This document shows positions 36,951 through 51,385 of a stretch of 64,000 nucleotides of DNA, one piece after another (the first letter of the stretch is position 1; each line of letters opens with the position of its first letter). The DNA is from Talinum fruticosum. Taxonomy: Eukaryota > Streptophyta > Magnoliopsida > Caryophyllales > Talinaceae. A program made the translations under genes and the position numbers. The notes below the pieces were generated by a model. The model worked only from the letters and a program-made list of their open reading frames with translations, did no database searches and was not told where the DNA came from. The stretch covers positions 1,364,001 to 1,428,000 of the forward strand of contig JAITYX010000079.1 of NCBI GenBank assembly GCA_021018815.1, read 5' to 3'.

Positions 36951-38096
36951 CATGGTTGGGGTGCAAGTAGCGTGAGGCCTTTCAGTTTATGGTCAACTCA
37001 CTGCTGAAGTTTCTAGCTTAATTTAACTCATATCTGGGTTTCATTCAGAACGTATGGTATGCACTACACAGCGAGATGTTTTATCTGCCGTCTACTACAT
37101 TGGCCACGGCTTCAGCTTCAGTTGTAATGATGATTAATTGCAAGCTATGGAAGAGCGTCTCAGCTGATTTAGTTAACATGATGACTGACGGCAAGTGCAA
37201 ACTATGTACTAAATCCACAACTTGTCGCCATTCCACAAATTTCCGAAGCAATGAATATTTTTGCATAACGGGATATTTATTACCAAATTTGAAACCTTAA
37301 AGAAATCCTTGGCACTTTTCATCACAATTTTCTATTGAGCATATTGCATTTTCTATTGAACATATAATTGTCAATTAATTGACTCAGTAAAGAGGATCAG
37401 TTATCAATTAAGACTGTGATTTTCTATTCGTAGCCCCAAATTTTCCCTTTCTATCAGTTGGCACAGACCTTCAATCTGTAACACATACATTCAGTCAATG
37501 ACATTCAGTATAATGCAAAATTACAAATGCTTATCTGGGGCTTAAACAGGAAAACATGAATTTGAGTGATCTGTCTAGCGCATCAGTTAATTATTCACTT
37601 ATTTTTCAACAGAAAGAAAGGCAATAGAATTCCTAATAAAGCGTTGATGTCCTCAATATCAACGGAGCAGATTATTCTGTAATATAACCTTAGTTTTAGT
37701 GCTATACAAACATCCATGCATATAATACATTACAGTGCTTCGGGAGTTCTTTTTGTACATCTCTCTTTTCCTTGCACTCTTTAGCCTATTCTTCCTTTTT
37801 TGTAGCAAAATCTTCAGTTAATAGCCATTAGACTCCTGAAGTACGGTTTTAGTATTTAGACAATTCCTGAAGTACCTTTTTAGTATTGAATTGGCCTCCT
37901 CCTGAAGCATCTTTGTAGTATTGAAATCCTCGTAGCCGTGGACTACTCAAGCAAATATGCATATTTATTAAGGGGACGTCTTTCTAGTTCCACACCCTAT
38001 TGGCCTGCATCTCATTCTGCTCAACAGCAATCGTGCAAGGTCCCAAAACACATGGCGCATAGATTACAGCTTCCTGGGAAAAGGTACGATGAAGTT
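36951..38096. other. Intergenic and probable 3' UTR region of the dikinase gene
   Basis: No coding sequence recognised. The part closest to 38096 should hold the minus-strand 3' untranslated region of the dikinase. Three imperfect ~42-bp repeats sharing CCTGAAGTAC and TTTAGTATT occupy about 37829-37930. A 74-codon plus-strand frame at 37076-37300 and its minus-strand shadow show no domain pattern. Confidence 0.5.
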
Positions 38097-41000
38097 TTAC
38101 ATCTGGGGCCGGGTCTGTACAACGTATATTTTCCCATCCCTGACTACTCCTTCAATGTCTTGAGGAGAGCCATACAGCTCCTCTATTGCGCTTCCAGTAT
38201 GTGCAATGCTGGACAGAATCTTCTGACGGAAGCTTCTGTCGTTGATCAATGGATCAACTGAGTAGTCTAGCGCAACCTTCTCTTCGTCATCCATGGGTAC
38301 ACTGCCCATGAACAACATTCACCAGTATTAGCAGGAAAGCATCTAAAGGAAACATAGGGAGGATAGCCTGCGTGGATGTAAAGAACCAACCTAACCGGAC
38401 AACACAGTATGATGGTTACTGGACTTGTCATAACTGAAACTCATAAAGGTCAAGACCCACAAGGTGTATAGCTCAGGTTATGTACAAATGTTTTCTTGAA
38501 GGTACATTAGTTTTGAGCAACGTCTGCCCACCAACAGCATGGAACTGAGTAAAGCTTTTTACTGCAGCCCAAGGCAACTAGATGTTTTACTGAAAGAGAT
38601 CAGTGGCTTTGGCAAGAAGCAGCCCCTCCTACTGGCACTAATGTAGAATTGCAAAATAGAAAGTAACAGACTCCAGTGGCTTACCTATCATAGAGTCCAG
38701 CACCGGCATAACCTTCAAGATCTTCACCATTGGAGTCAGATCGGAAGATAATAGATCTTTTTATGAACAGACCAATAGGTTTGCTCGGGTATCCCAATAT
38801 CTAAAATTTAAGAATTTGTTAGCATAAATTTTGGACGGCCCTGATAAAGGGCAGCTGTATATAACATTATATAAAGGAGCAGGTGTGCAAATATGCAACA
38901 GAAAAATACAAGTGCTGGAGACTCAATAATGAGTGAGCTAGAAGGTACATTTTCACAGCTGAGAGTAGTATTCTGAGCTAGATATGCCAGCGAAATATCT
39001 TAATGCTGATCGTCTAATGTTGATGAGTTCTCAGTTCTAATATAGTTCTGCTAGCTTACATATACCGGAGACAATTGAAACTGACTACCATACTACTCCC
39101 AGTTTGTGCCACAAAACTATGTCATAATTAGAACATTTAGAACGTTGGTCTCCTACAGTTAGGTATAGTCTTCTTTAAACGTCAATGCATGAACCAAACT
39201 TTTATCTTTTATCTGCTTTACTATCAAGGATGAATGAAATATTGTTTCAAAAGCCTTTCTACTGTTGCCATTTCCCCTGAGCTCGTTTAGCCTTGGTGCA
39301 ATGAGATTATCCAGCGATCAAAATAAGAACAAAGTAGTTACCATTGGCGAGTTGAGATCATTTTTCCTGCAGATGAAACTCAAAGCACGGCCTGGATAGG
39401 CACCAACCAGAGTTTCCCCAAGCCCTTTCACTACCTGTAGTTCAAATGTCCAAACTATTAACTTCTAAGGAAACTAAAAAATACTCCTATGGCCATAACT
39501 TCATAATTAACTTCTTGAGGTAAAAATGCAGTACCTCGGCATATATCTCTGATGAATCCCCAGTGGATGGATTAGTTGTGTGGATAACAAAAGCATAATC
39601 AGCACTTATTATTTCCTGAACCAAGACAGCCATGCAAAGGCAATCGTGATCTAGCCCAACCTTCCTTGTGCTAAAGTATGCTCTCTCATTCCATTTTGAA
39701 GCCCAAACCTGTGACAAAATCTTGAGATAAAATTACGGTATCCAAAAATCCTTTCTTATGTAAACGAACATTACATGGAAAGATAAAAGAGGCGATTTTC
39801 TTTTTTTGCTTTTTTGATGACAATTATAAATTATTTCAGAAGCTATTTCAATCTCCAAGCATCTGAATTCTCTAACCAAAGCGAGGCAAGCTATTTCCAA
39901 AGGTCACGACTCCAACGACAAATGGATGGGTCTAGACTAAGGAGAAAAAAATTTGGTCTTGACAAGGTTTAGCTGTATTAAATGAAGAGGTGGGTCAACT
40001 GGAGTATTTCATTTCCTTTCTAGACAACGTATGGAGAATCTTCACGCATTGCTTACAATTACATGAATTTTGACACTGGATCTCACCATCTTGTGATTAA
40101 GTCCTCATCATGATTAGATATCCAGAAAGGCAGGATATTGGAGTAGTAGTGAATTCACATCATCACCTAGCCTAAAACTGAAGGCCAAACAAATATATTA
40201 TTACCTTTTTTATGGATGTCCATGCTTGTTCCCACCGTTTCTCACCTTCATCACCAGGCCACGGCATTCCAGAATTTTTCATTTTGCCTTTAAGCTCTTC
40301 TACCTATACAACAAAATTTTTACCATCAGATATCATGCAAATCAATTTAACAAGGCTGATAAGGCAACGAACATGTAGGTAGAAAGGAAATGATAAATAG
40401 AGGATATGATTTGACCCACACATTTAGTTCACTACCATAGCCAGATTCGGGTTTCTCGCAGAATTATCTGATATAAAGTTTGCCCTTCTACTGACTACTG
40501 AAATGCCACATCAATAAAATTAATGTAAAAACGATATGATGAAAACAGCCGGTGCTGGAATAAGTCAGAAAGAGAACAGAAACTAAAAAAGATATTTATC
40601 TACACAACATTAATTCTCGAACCATAAGTCATCAGCATCACTGCACAACTTCGAAAAATGATTGCTTTAACAGGAGAATTCACAGGTCAGAAATCTTCTT
40701 TTGCTTTTTTTTTTTCTTGGGGGAGGGGAGGACAATGTGCTTACCAACTGAGGTGGTGCCACAAGCTCTAGTACAGTCTTACGAATCTTTTCTAAAGCAC
40801 CAAAATCTCTATCGCCTTCTAATTCCTTTTTCAGGATCTTCAACTTGTCAGTCACTTCCTGCCAATGACAGATGTAAGGAATATATATAATATAAATAAC
40901 CTTACAGAGTGAAGATAGATGCTGTTCTGTAGCTTAGTCGGTCTTATCAATGCAACAGTGAGCAATTGAAGACGTTCCTCGTAACCATGCAGTGAATAGC

Positions 41001-44000
41001 TAATGGGGTGACTGGTGAGTTCTACTTGAGATGAACATGGATAATATGCAGCAAATATGTACATGCATACACATTATTTGCCAAAACGTTGACAGAACAT
41101 CATAAAGTAATTTTTGAAATAAAAGGTTGGTTCAGAAGATCAGAAGACCCCCTCCCCTGGGGAGAAGAGCTAGTTTGTGCATCCGTTAGAAGATAAAAAT
41201 GTTGAGATTTTGCTTAATGATATTCTTATGAGAATTAGGGGCAAGCAAACACCTTATTCGGCCCATATGAAAGGACCTCCTCAAAAGCTCCAAATGGCAG
41301 GGCAACAGATGTAGGCACTCCAACCCAGGATGGCACTCTTCCTTTCAGATATGAGATATTACGTGACTTGGCTCCGACCTGGTTAAGAAAGTACTGTGAG
41401 GCAAACTTGACAGTAATAGATGATATCCAAGTAATCAGCAAACTTCTCATACTGTATCCATACAATAATGGAACAAATAAGTAGTAGCTGTCATACAAAC
41501 AAGAACTCATACAGAAGCACAAACCATTTCGTTGGTGAACTCCTCAGCTGTTATAGCATATTTACCAGCAAACTTCTTCTTAACCAAAGTTAACGATGGC
41601 AGAGAATCATTGCTGGTCTCCCTGGGCTGCCTCCCTTGAGCTCATCCTTGCTCACCTCACTAAGAATATATTTTAAAAAAATGAGAACCATAAAAAAGGA
41701 GCATTAATAGGCATAAGCATCGTATTTGCAGAATACAAGTTGAAGGGAAAAGATAATCTTACGTGTAGCGTATTTCTGCTGCTGTTGGTTGTAGGCGTAA
41801 TAACTTTCCTTGGGCTGTTTTGAGGTCAGAAAGAACATTGCTGTCAAAGCATGTAGCAAAGCAGACCTGGCAACCATGAAGAGTCCATGTCAAAGCTCAA
41901 AAGCCCACATTGTCTTATGAATAGATGGCGAATATATGATGAGAGAAACAATAAAACTCAAAACCTTGCAGTTTCTTGCTCGCACAGAAACATGTGATAA
42001 AACATCTGGCATATCTGGTGTCAGTACAGCAACAGCGCCATCTGGGATTTCTTCCTCTCCCTTTACATGATTTGCAACCAAAATTGTTGGTTGTGCATAA
42101 GATTTATCTTGAACTGACAGCAACTCGTCAACAACCTCAACATATCCAACGACTTCAACTGGACTAATAATCTGCCAGCTGGTCCAGGAAATACAAGGTT
42201 TCAATCAGGAGGTTCAAGTCGTATTATTTACAAGAACTACAACATGAACTCATGTTCTAAAATTCAAAGTCGCAGAAGCCACAATAAGATCTCAAGACAC
42301 TGAAAAACATTCCAATATTATTTTCTAACTTCTGCCTCTCCTATCTATGGAGAACCAGTTCCTTTTGTTAAGTACATACGACCCTTTAGAGTTACAGGAT
42401 TGGGCCACATAAATTCTATCAAAGGGTAGCCACAAAGGTGATCACAAAGCCACTTCAAAAAACAATAAAAACGCCAATATAATTCTCTTCCTCCAACCTG
42501 TCACTAAGCAGAACCAGTTCTCCTGGTCAAGCACTCATGGCTCTTACAGGCTTGGAACACATATTTTCCACAAAGGCAATTACAATGGCAAGCAAGGTGC
42601 CCAAAAACAGTAAAATCAACCTTCCCAAATTGGCAGTTTTCCGGAGAACAGGATCTAGTCTATTTAGGAGCATTGATAGAGATGCAGCTGAACCGGCACG
42701 AATTATTTCCTCTGTGAATATATTCACCTGTAGTGCAGTTGAAAGCATAGGTAATATCAGTGCATCACTAAAGTTAACAGCCAAAACTTATAGACATTGG
42801 AGACAGTGACATACAGCCCACTGATCTACTCCAAGCAGTGAGCCCAAGTATTCTGCAGATGGCTGCAAAATTTGATGGTATGCCTCAGCCTTGCCTGCAA
42901 GTGACAGGCGGGTCCTATCAAGAACTGATTTTGCAAACAATGCCCAGTGTTCATCTTTACTCTTGAACATATCAAGTGCACGATCCCATCCCTTGAAACC
43001 AATTTACAAGAATCATAAGTAAATATTTACAAAAAGAGAAGACAGAAAGAAAGGGGAGAAGGGGGAACCCACAAAGGGTAAGGAGATTAATAGATTTTTG
43101 TATTTGAATACCCCAAATCTTCCACAACAAGCCACAACGAATTCATGAATTCCCAACCAGAAGCAGAAGAACAGAGAGAGAGAGAATAAGTGTACAAAAT
43201 TTTCAAAGCTATGCCAAAGTAAAACTTGCAGCATGTTTCTAGACCAGATTTTAATTCATGAGCAAGTATGATCATTTTATCCTGAAGAGATAAATATATT
43301 GGATAAATGCAGAAAAAGGTGCATGATAATAAAATGGTTTCTTTTCCATGGCAAGTTATCGGTTGATATGAGAAACTGTACTATTTCAAAGCAAGGTAAT
43401 TAGCGATTGAAACCAATTAAACTGTGTAAGGACATGTCTCCATAGAGGCCGTGGCCAAATTCATGCATTCAAAAAAGGTCTACAGCAACTTCAATATACT
43501 TCCCTCATCTCAGCCTCCCTGAGTTCAAAGTTATATAAATGCAAAAATGCTGAAACTTTTGCAATATGACTCTCAGGAGTGTGTATGAGATCTATGCAGT
43601 ATCTGCATTATCTGTAAATTGCGCTTTTGCTGAAGCCATCAAAAGTCACGTTTATTGAAATTTTACCATAGTAAAACTTAAATAAAGCTCTGCCAAAATA
43701 GGAGCTTGGTTTCCATCAAAGTTCTAGAATGAGCAATACCTTTAAGCAATAGATGAGATCCTCATTATCATCAGATGATAGAGCAAGGTTTTCAACCACC
43801 ATGGAAATGAAGTAGATGATTTTCTGGAAAAACAAAAATACGAGAAGACTTGTTAGACAACAATCTTAATCATCAAAGTGGCAAGCCCTCAGCCAGGCAC
43901 CATCAATAAGACCACTATGGAAACAAGAGGGCATACATAATTAGATACACTTCACCAAGAGAAAGGCATAGTAGCGTGCCCCATGTGAATAGGAAAACAA

Positions 44001-47000
44001 GTGCAGTTTACAATTTTTAACAGATTCACAAGTTAAACAAATGCAGAAATCTCAATATCTTTCCCTAAAAATGGAACTAATGCCCCATACACAAGCAACT
44101 GGTCAACAGAGACAAAATAAACATATCATAATAAATAAGACACAGGTTGATGCACCATTTTTTTCTTCGAAAGCAAATCTTCTTCTTCAGGCTTTCTTAA
44201 GCCAAAAATGACCAAACTTAAAATCAGTAGCAGCTTTTCGAGGGATGTAAGATGTCATCAGTTAGTCCTCAGTTAATGGGCAACACCTAGAAAACAAAAA
44301 CCCTATGAAGATATACCTCAGGTCCAGCTTTATTCAGCTCCTCAAATCCCCTTTCAACAGCTGTCCTCACAGAAGAATCAAGAGCGATGTCTAAAAAAAT
44401 GAGATCTTTTAGGCGATTTTGAGACTTGAACAACAATGGGCGCAGTTCCTGTCGCGTCTCTAGTAATCCCTGCAGTTTGTTCAGTGATATAAGGAAACTA
44501 GATAGAAGGCAAAATATTTTAAGAACATTTTAAGATGCTTCCATTATTCTATTACCTCAAGAAGTGGCTCCACATTTTTATCTTCCACATGTTCCAAAAC
44601 AAATTGAAGCAAATCCTGGGCAAGCAGATTGGAATTTACATGAAAACATGATCCCCTTTCTATTACATATGGAATCATAACCCATGATAAAGTAATAGAG
44701 AAAGGTCTACAGTCGGACTTACGGGGAATCCAGAGGGCAATCCAGGCACAGGATCTATATGCACCCCAACCATAAAGCCTTGACCCTGGGTAGTCCATAA
44801 GTATAAGTTAAGTACTTGAAACTGTATTTAGCAATGTAAATGCAGCCACCTATTCACATTACCTCAGCTTTGTATCCCATGCAATTAGAAATAGCTGCCT
44901 CCAGATCTGCCCCTGAATGGACTGCCTGTATTATACCCAGTCGAAATAAAAAGTTAAGCATGGTCTAGGAAAACAACAGGAACTTGACAAAACTAATGCA
45001 ACAGCATTATAAATAGCACACAAGCCACTATGTCAACCACTTTCTTCCCTTACTCTTTTGCGACTCACCAGACCATAATCATTGTGATTCACACATACTA
45101 AAGGATAAACTAAGGATTTAGTGTCATAATCATCCATATGTGGCCAAGTACAATGAACTGTTAAAAGGGTTGACTCAGAGACAGCTTAGTGTTATGTAAT
45201 AGAATTCCACATACAAAGACAACTTGGTACAAGTGTTATCATAACCACCTTCAGTGTTCTCATGTAATGCCCAAGATCACGAAGAAGACCTTCCTTCTGG
45301 TTACTTCTGAAGTTTGGCTCTGAGTGGATGGCACGATCATAACTAAGAAGCCGCTCTTTGGTAATGCCATTCTCATTTAGTGTTTTCCAGTAAACACTGA
45401 TGTCAAAGTCACTTTTGATGTAATCAATTAAGGCCTGAAAAATAACATATGTCAACTATAATATTTCTTATTGAAAAAAGGCATATTTAGCAGGTACTTT
45501 TGACAATACCTGACAGATGATGACATCATCAGGGCTAGTATTGTTATGGAGTTTCTGGTGCCATTCCTCCATCATTCCACCCTTGCAGTCATTGTTTCTC
45601 TGCAATTACCAAACAAGGGTTGTGTATTCATTCCAAAGCAAAACAGGAAAGAAATAAAGAGCATTAAGCAATCAACAATTCATCATTGACCTGAATAACC
45701 AAAATTTCATCCCTAATTCTCTGTCCAACATCCCCCTCGCCTCCTCGACCAACAGTTGACATAATCATTCGTACAGGTTCCCTGTACTGGGGTTGATTTC
45801 TGTATATATTCTGGAGAGAATCTGTGAGCCTATCTTGAGCTTTACTTATCTCACTGCAAAAAAATATGAAAACAATTAAGGTAATGAGAAAGCTGAAAAT
45901 GCAGACAAATCACAAAATTTCAAAAGGTATTTTCAACATGAACTTCACTTCACATGTGAGGAAAATTGAGCGGCGCCAGAAGGAGAATGAACATGCACTC
46001 ATACACAAAAGAAAGGTTGGCACAAGATTTGGTGTGGTTCTACACGACCTGCTTATACAACCAATTATTCATGCCCCAGTATCAAGTTTTGAACACTATC
46101 ACTATTTGACCAACCCTGCAAAAAAGTGTGCACCTCACAAACAGGTAACAGAGTGGTCAATTACCCTCTCATTAGGGATGCATACCCGGTAAGCATTTCA
46201 CTCATGAAAACGGCTCTGAGATTGGTTGCATTAACTCAACACAAAGGCCTCCATTTTTCAGGATCACTATCAGCCTATCAAATACCAGATGATTTTAATT
46301 AATTAGGACAAGCTTCCTAAAATGACAGTGGACAATGCTCAATTGTCTCACTCTCATACATTCAGCCCTGAACTCTCCATGACTTCGACAATTATTTTAC
46401 TATGCATGACACAACAATCAATTTCCAAAAGCATTTACTGTCAGCTTCTTTCCTTTTTTGCCTCATGTGCTTCTAATGTTTTCCACATTCCCTTGGATTT
46501 GCTAGCCAAAACCCAGCTCGACAGCAAATTTACTTTTTTAATCATCTCATAGGTGTTGTAAATTTGTGTCAAGCCCAAACAAAACCCGGGGTGTGGAGGG
46601 TCACCAATTCTGTTGTCGCTATGTACATAAGAAGTGCATGCACGACGGGAAGAGAACTTAAATGATAAACATATTATGTAAAGACTGCAACAAGACAGAT
46701 TTAACCAGCAAAGGAGTTACAAAAGTTTCTTTTACCGAGGCTTCACGTTGTAATTTTTGTTCCATATCAGCTGCCTTGTGGCCATAAACCTCATCCATAC
46801 TAAAATCCCAGCAAGACCCAATTCACCAGCATCCATGGCTTCATCCAGCAAGTCTGCTGCAATGTTAAACCTGGGAAGAAGGCACCAGATGTATATGATT
46901 TACTTTATGTTTGTCACCCCAAGATTCAACTAACTTTTTCACTGAAGAAACAGCTGGTGATTGTCAGGTTAACTCTTAAAGACTTTTCATACAGCTTTTC

Positions 47001-50000
47001 TCCTTTCCATTTTCTAGTTAGGTTATCTTCTTCAACCCTTTTCAAACAAAGGAAATTAATTAGATTAGATACAAGAGAAAAGATATTTCTGACAGAGATA
47101 TATATTAAGACACTGTAGGATGATATGCAAGCCCCAGATATTTCTGACAAAGAGATATATACTAAAGACACTGTAGGTTGATATGCAAGCACCAGTTGAA
47201 GGTGTAAGTGAAAAACTAGCAAATTTACCAGTAATAAAAGTGATATGCTCGAAAGTTTCAAACACTACACCAATCAATCCCTTCAAAAAAAAAAAAAAAA
47301 GAAGTACAAAACCAATCAAATCCTAAAATTGTAACAATCTACTAACCGGTGCATAAAAGATTTCTGTGCTTCACTCTCCAATGAAGCTATCCTTTCCAGT
47401 AATGACTTTGCAGTTCCTCCGCCATCACCAGCATTCCTCAATTCCCTCTGTAGAAATGAAGTTCAATAAGTCACTCCGCTGCTACAAAAAGAATGAAGTA
47501 GGACAGGAGTATACACCTGACTCCTCAAACAAAAAGGCATTCTAAGTACAGAAGTACTGGAACCAAGAAATTGCACACCTGCTTTGATCTGACACCAAGT
47601 TCAATATAAAAATCTGAACCTTTATCCTTTATCCAGTTTGCAGCAGATACAAGCACAAATGGCATTCCTATGAAATCATCACCTTCAATTTCTATTTCAA
47701 CCAACTGAATCCGCAACTGCAAATAAGTATTCCACTGTTAACAACTGGTTGTGTAATCTGTATCAGCTAGAGGTAAGCATCAAGCTTATCGGGCTTTGAT
47801 AAATACTGTCAAATCAACTGACACAGTAAAATTTCAAGCACACCTGGTGCAGAGGATCATCAGAGGAGATGCTAGTAAACTGTGTCTCTGCAGCAGTTTC
47901 TAGGGGCAATGATCCTTGCGGAAGGACATTTGGAGGAGGTTGCTGCAAGAATATTCATAGAATATGCAAAGATTTAGAAAAAGGGGAGATATCACACAGG
48001 AGGACTCTATTTGAACCTCTGGCCAAACCAGTTAAGCCTTACCAACCACTCACTGTCTTTTCTCGATAAAGCCCAGTGAAGCGTTAGAGGGTCCTTGAAA
48101 TCAGTAGCTAGATGAATCTTTGTCTTATCGGAATCCTTAGTCGCAAGTACCTTATGAAGCAAAAGTTCCAATTAGAATAGGACCTTCTCATCGCAAGAAA
48201 CACCTTAAAAGATGAAAGCACCACCTACTCACCAGAAGTTGTGTATCACCAAGCTCATATATTTTTTCTTTACCACAAGGCCACCATCTTGTGCTTCCTT
48301 TGCCTCAGCAAAAAGCTCAACTGCAGACAAGGCTTTTGGTTTGATAGATACTTTTTCTCTGGGTTCAGCAGAATGTTTAGGATATTTATTTATAATCTGC
48401 ATTAAGTCCCTCTTCTTGCGCTGAATCCTTTCAACTGTGAAATAGCTTTTTTCTCCAATTGCTTTTTAACCTTAGTTTGTATCTCTCCTTTGACAATCTT
48501 CTTCCGTATCTCCTCCAGAGAAGTACCCTTGTCTAGTTCCATCTGCAACTCTTTTCTAGCTTCCTCAAATTCCTTCTGTTGAAGGAACTCAATTCAGTCT
48601 ATTTGCTAAATCGGGAGTAAGAAATATAGATAATAATAAAAAAAAAATCACAACACATCTTTAAACATATTGACACTTCTCAACGAACACTGACAGTTCA
48701 GCGATTTCAAATCTACCTGTTGCTTATCTGGAGAGTAGTTTGGTTTTCCTGCTTTTTCCCATCTTATGTAAGCTTGAATCTGCACAAGGTCATCAGGGAT
48801 CTTGCTTCCAGGTGTTGGAGGTGTTTTCTCAGGTGTGTGCTCTTTTACTTTACTTTCATCACCTCCTTTTGTTAATCTTGCCCGAATCTCCTGTATAGAA
48901 GCACCCTTAGCCACCTCTTCCAGTAGTTCAGCTCGAGCAGCTTCATATTCCTCCTGCACGTTAACTTACATGTTAGCCACTTAAGAACAGACCTGCAGAT
49001 ACATGTCATTGTTCAATTAAACCAATAATCTGCCAGAAATGCAGATATTCAGGAGAGCAGAATCACTCAAAGCATATAGCACATAGCCAAATGCCCATAT
49101 TGACCGACAAGTTGAAACAGAACACTCTATGTTTCCCAAAATATAATCTCTGTTGTTTTATTGTAGTTGAGTTCTTCACTCCATTCATCTGGACTCAAAT
49201 GAGGTATCATATTTCACTTGGATCTTTTAGCTCACCTTCGGTGAAATGTAAGCTATTACCACATAACTTATTTTCCAAATAATATAATAGTGACGCATTC
49301 AAGCGTACAGATCAAGAAATTTAACAGCAATTTAGTAACAATTCATGATATTTGGAAGTTAGAACATATATATTAAAGATAATGGCATACACTGCTCCAC
49401 CAAGAACCAAACACAAAGATCAATCCCTAACTCCAACACTCCACTCCCAGACCCACCTTTAAAATCAATCAGCAAAAGTATCTAACCTTTTCCTGCTCAG
49501 GGGTATACATTTGTTTGCCCTTTCTTTCCCATCTGAGATATGCTTGAATCTGCACAAGATCTTCGGGAATCAACGCATTTTGAAGATTTTCTGACTTTAC
49601 GGGCAATCTCACATGAAAATTTGCCCCATTATTCTTGAACCTGCAAACATGGGAACAGATTTTAAAACAAATATATATCATGAAGTTCATGAAAGATTTC
49701 ATGAAGCTAAAAAGTTAAGAAAGACCACAGAAGGAAGAGACACAGGATTATTCACCATATATTCCGGGCTTCATTAAATATGAGAAACTCGATAGCTTGC
49801 AATTGCGGATCATCAATTTCTATTTTCAAGAAAGAACCATTGCCCGACTGAAAACACAAATATACATAAGGTTTATGCAACCACAAAAGCACTATAAATG
49901 ATCAAAGCAACACTCCTCAACAGAGGGAGATGCTGCAACTAGCTAAACAGGAAGCAGTTTTCCCAAGGGTGCTGGACAAACTTACTTTCTGAAATGGGGT

Positions 50001-51385
50001 TCGGAGAGCTCTATTCTTGTGAACTTTAGTTCCTTCAGGCCAACGTGAAGGAAGCACCCATCGCCTGAATAACATAACAGGAAAAGAATTAAAGGGTTAC
50101 TCGAGAGCAGTGAGGTTAGAGCTATACAGCGACAAATATTGCCAAATAATTAATGAATTACTCTTTTGTGTCACGTATCGCGCCCCAGTGAAGTATCATA
50201 TTGTCATCATTGCTATTTGTCACCTGTATCTCTATTTTACAGACACATCCTGATGACATAGGAGTCACTGCAACCTGTTATATGCAAGAAAGGGCCACTT
50301 TAGAATGACCTTAATTCTTTAAGTCCAGTTATCAAGCTTGAACAAACAACTGACCAATCAACTAGAGATAACTGATTTATGTATCCAAATACCTGCAGTT
50401 CAATATCTCCATCTAGGTTGAATTTTCCTGCTTGCTGCAATTGATTGGATAAAAATTTAGAAACAATACACAATGATGCACAATGTGAATCTTATTACTG
50501 AAGGTTAACAGGAAGAAGTATATGATAGTCACAGTTAGAAAGGCTCATTGAGCTAAATTTATCAGTATAACTCAGTAGCAAATGAAAAATTATATGACCG
50601 AAATGGAGAATCCATGGAACTGAGCCATTCTAGCCTAAGAGGCAATTGGAGCACCGAAAAGGCGGGTCGAGCACATTCTTACATATACTGAATTTAGACA
50701 GTGTAACCAATCTGCGGATAACCATTATATAAACATAACATCATATATTATAGATCTCACAAAACCCAGCTCTGAGAAACCCAAACAAAAACAGAAAAAT
50801 CAAAGTGTAGCACAATGATCCAACAACATAAGCTAACTAGTCTCAAGTTGTGGCTTAACTTTCCTTCATCTGCTGTACATTTGTGCCCATTTAAGTGAGG
50901 GCACTAACCATGGCGAATTTGCAATACAGAATAAACACACTCCCAAAAAAAAAAAAAAAACCCTGTAATTTATAAGGTAAATCTAACATTTTGCCAAATA
51001 AGTTAATTCGTTCTTTAACGACATACCAATTTCCCATCCTAGAAAGAAACTTACGGGTTCAAACCCATTTCGGAATGCGAAAAAAATAAAAATAAAATTG
51101 CGAAAGATATGTAATAGAGATATACGATTATATATGTACCTGAGAAGCAGGATCAGTAGTCAAAACAGCTCGAGCAACATAAGAAAAGCGACGAGTAGCC
51201 ATGAGATCTTTGTGAATGACTGAAGATCTCAAGCTCTTGCCATAGAATTTCTTAGTAAATATAGGCGAATTCCGTAACTTTGATGTTGCTTGAGCTTTGA
51301 ACAATGGAATTCCGCCACTGCAGGAATTTCTCTTGCTTTGATGCTCCAACAACAACGTCACATTCTGCCCGATTGAACTACTCAT
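38097..51385 (-). CDS. GWD1: Alpha-glucan water dikinase, chloroplastic (33 exons)
   Basis: Transfers the beta-phosphate of ATP to C6 of glucosyl residues of starch in plastids (family knowledge), which starts starch breakdown. Exons from the 5' end: 51385-51140, 50434-50393, 50274-50162, 50064-49986, 49847-49756, 49640-49487, 48953-48717, 48575-48233, 48150-48043, 47942-47844, 47716-47579, 47447-47347, 46870-46736, 45853-45691, 45599-45510, 45434-45249, 44925-44863, 44785-44723, 44615-44556, 44469-44317, 43823-43740, 42991-42815, 42727-42621, 42178-41965, 41866-41763, 41659-41525, 41378-41253, 40858-40745, 40303-40205, 39708-39535, 39434-39342, 38800-38685, 38301-38097; all GT-AG. They total 4413 nt. 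Restoring three apparently missing bases gives ~1471 residues, close to potato GWD (about 1464). The order is transit peptide, two CBM45-type starch-binding modules (LHWGAI..RW; LHWALS..EWL), phosphohistidine segment DVLSHVSVRAR (His near 1074), and a C-terminal PPDK-like nucleotide-binding domain ending VVQTRPQM. MSSSIGQN was chosen as the start; an in-frame ATG lies 25 codons upstream. Apparent one-base lesions lie near 48450, 48265 and 41620. Confidence 0.95.

Noticed and set aside
45866..46552. Plus-strand frames of 76-108 codons inside the dikinase gene
   Set aside because: They lie in a large intron (45854-46735) on the opposite strand and show no domain or start context.
51045..51075. 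Possible tRNA T-loop (GGGTTCAAACCC)
   Set aside because: No A-box, anticodon arm or acceptor stem at the required distances. It lies in the first intron of the dikinase gene.
38097..51385. Dikinase as a pseudogene
   Set aside because: All 33 exons with GT-AG borders, the catalytic His, both starch-binding modules and the C-terminus are present. Three one-base gaps, two at homopolymers, are more simply sequence errors, though a real frameshifted allele is not excluded.
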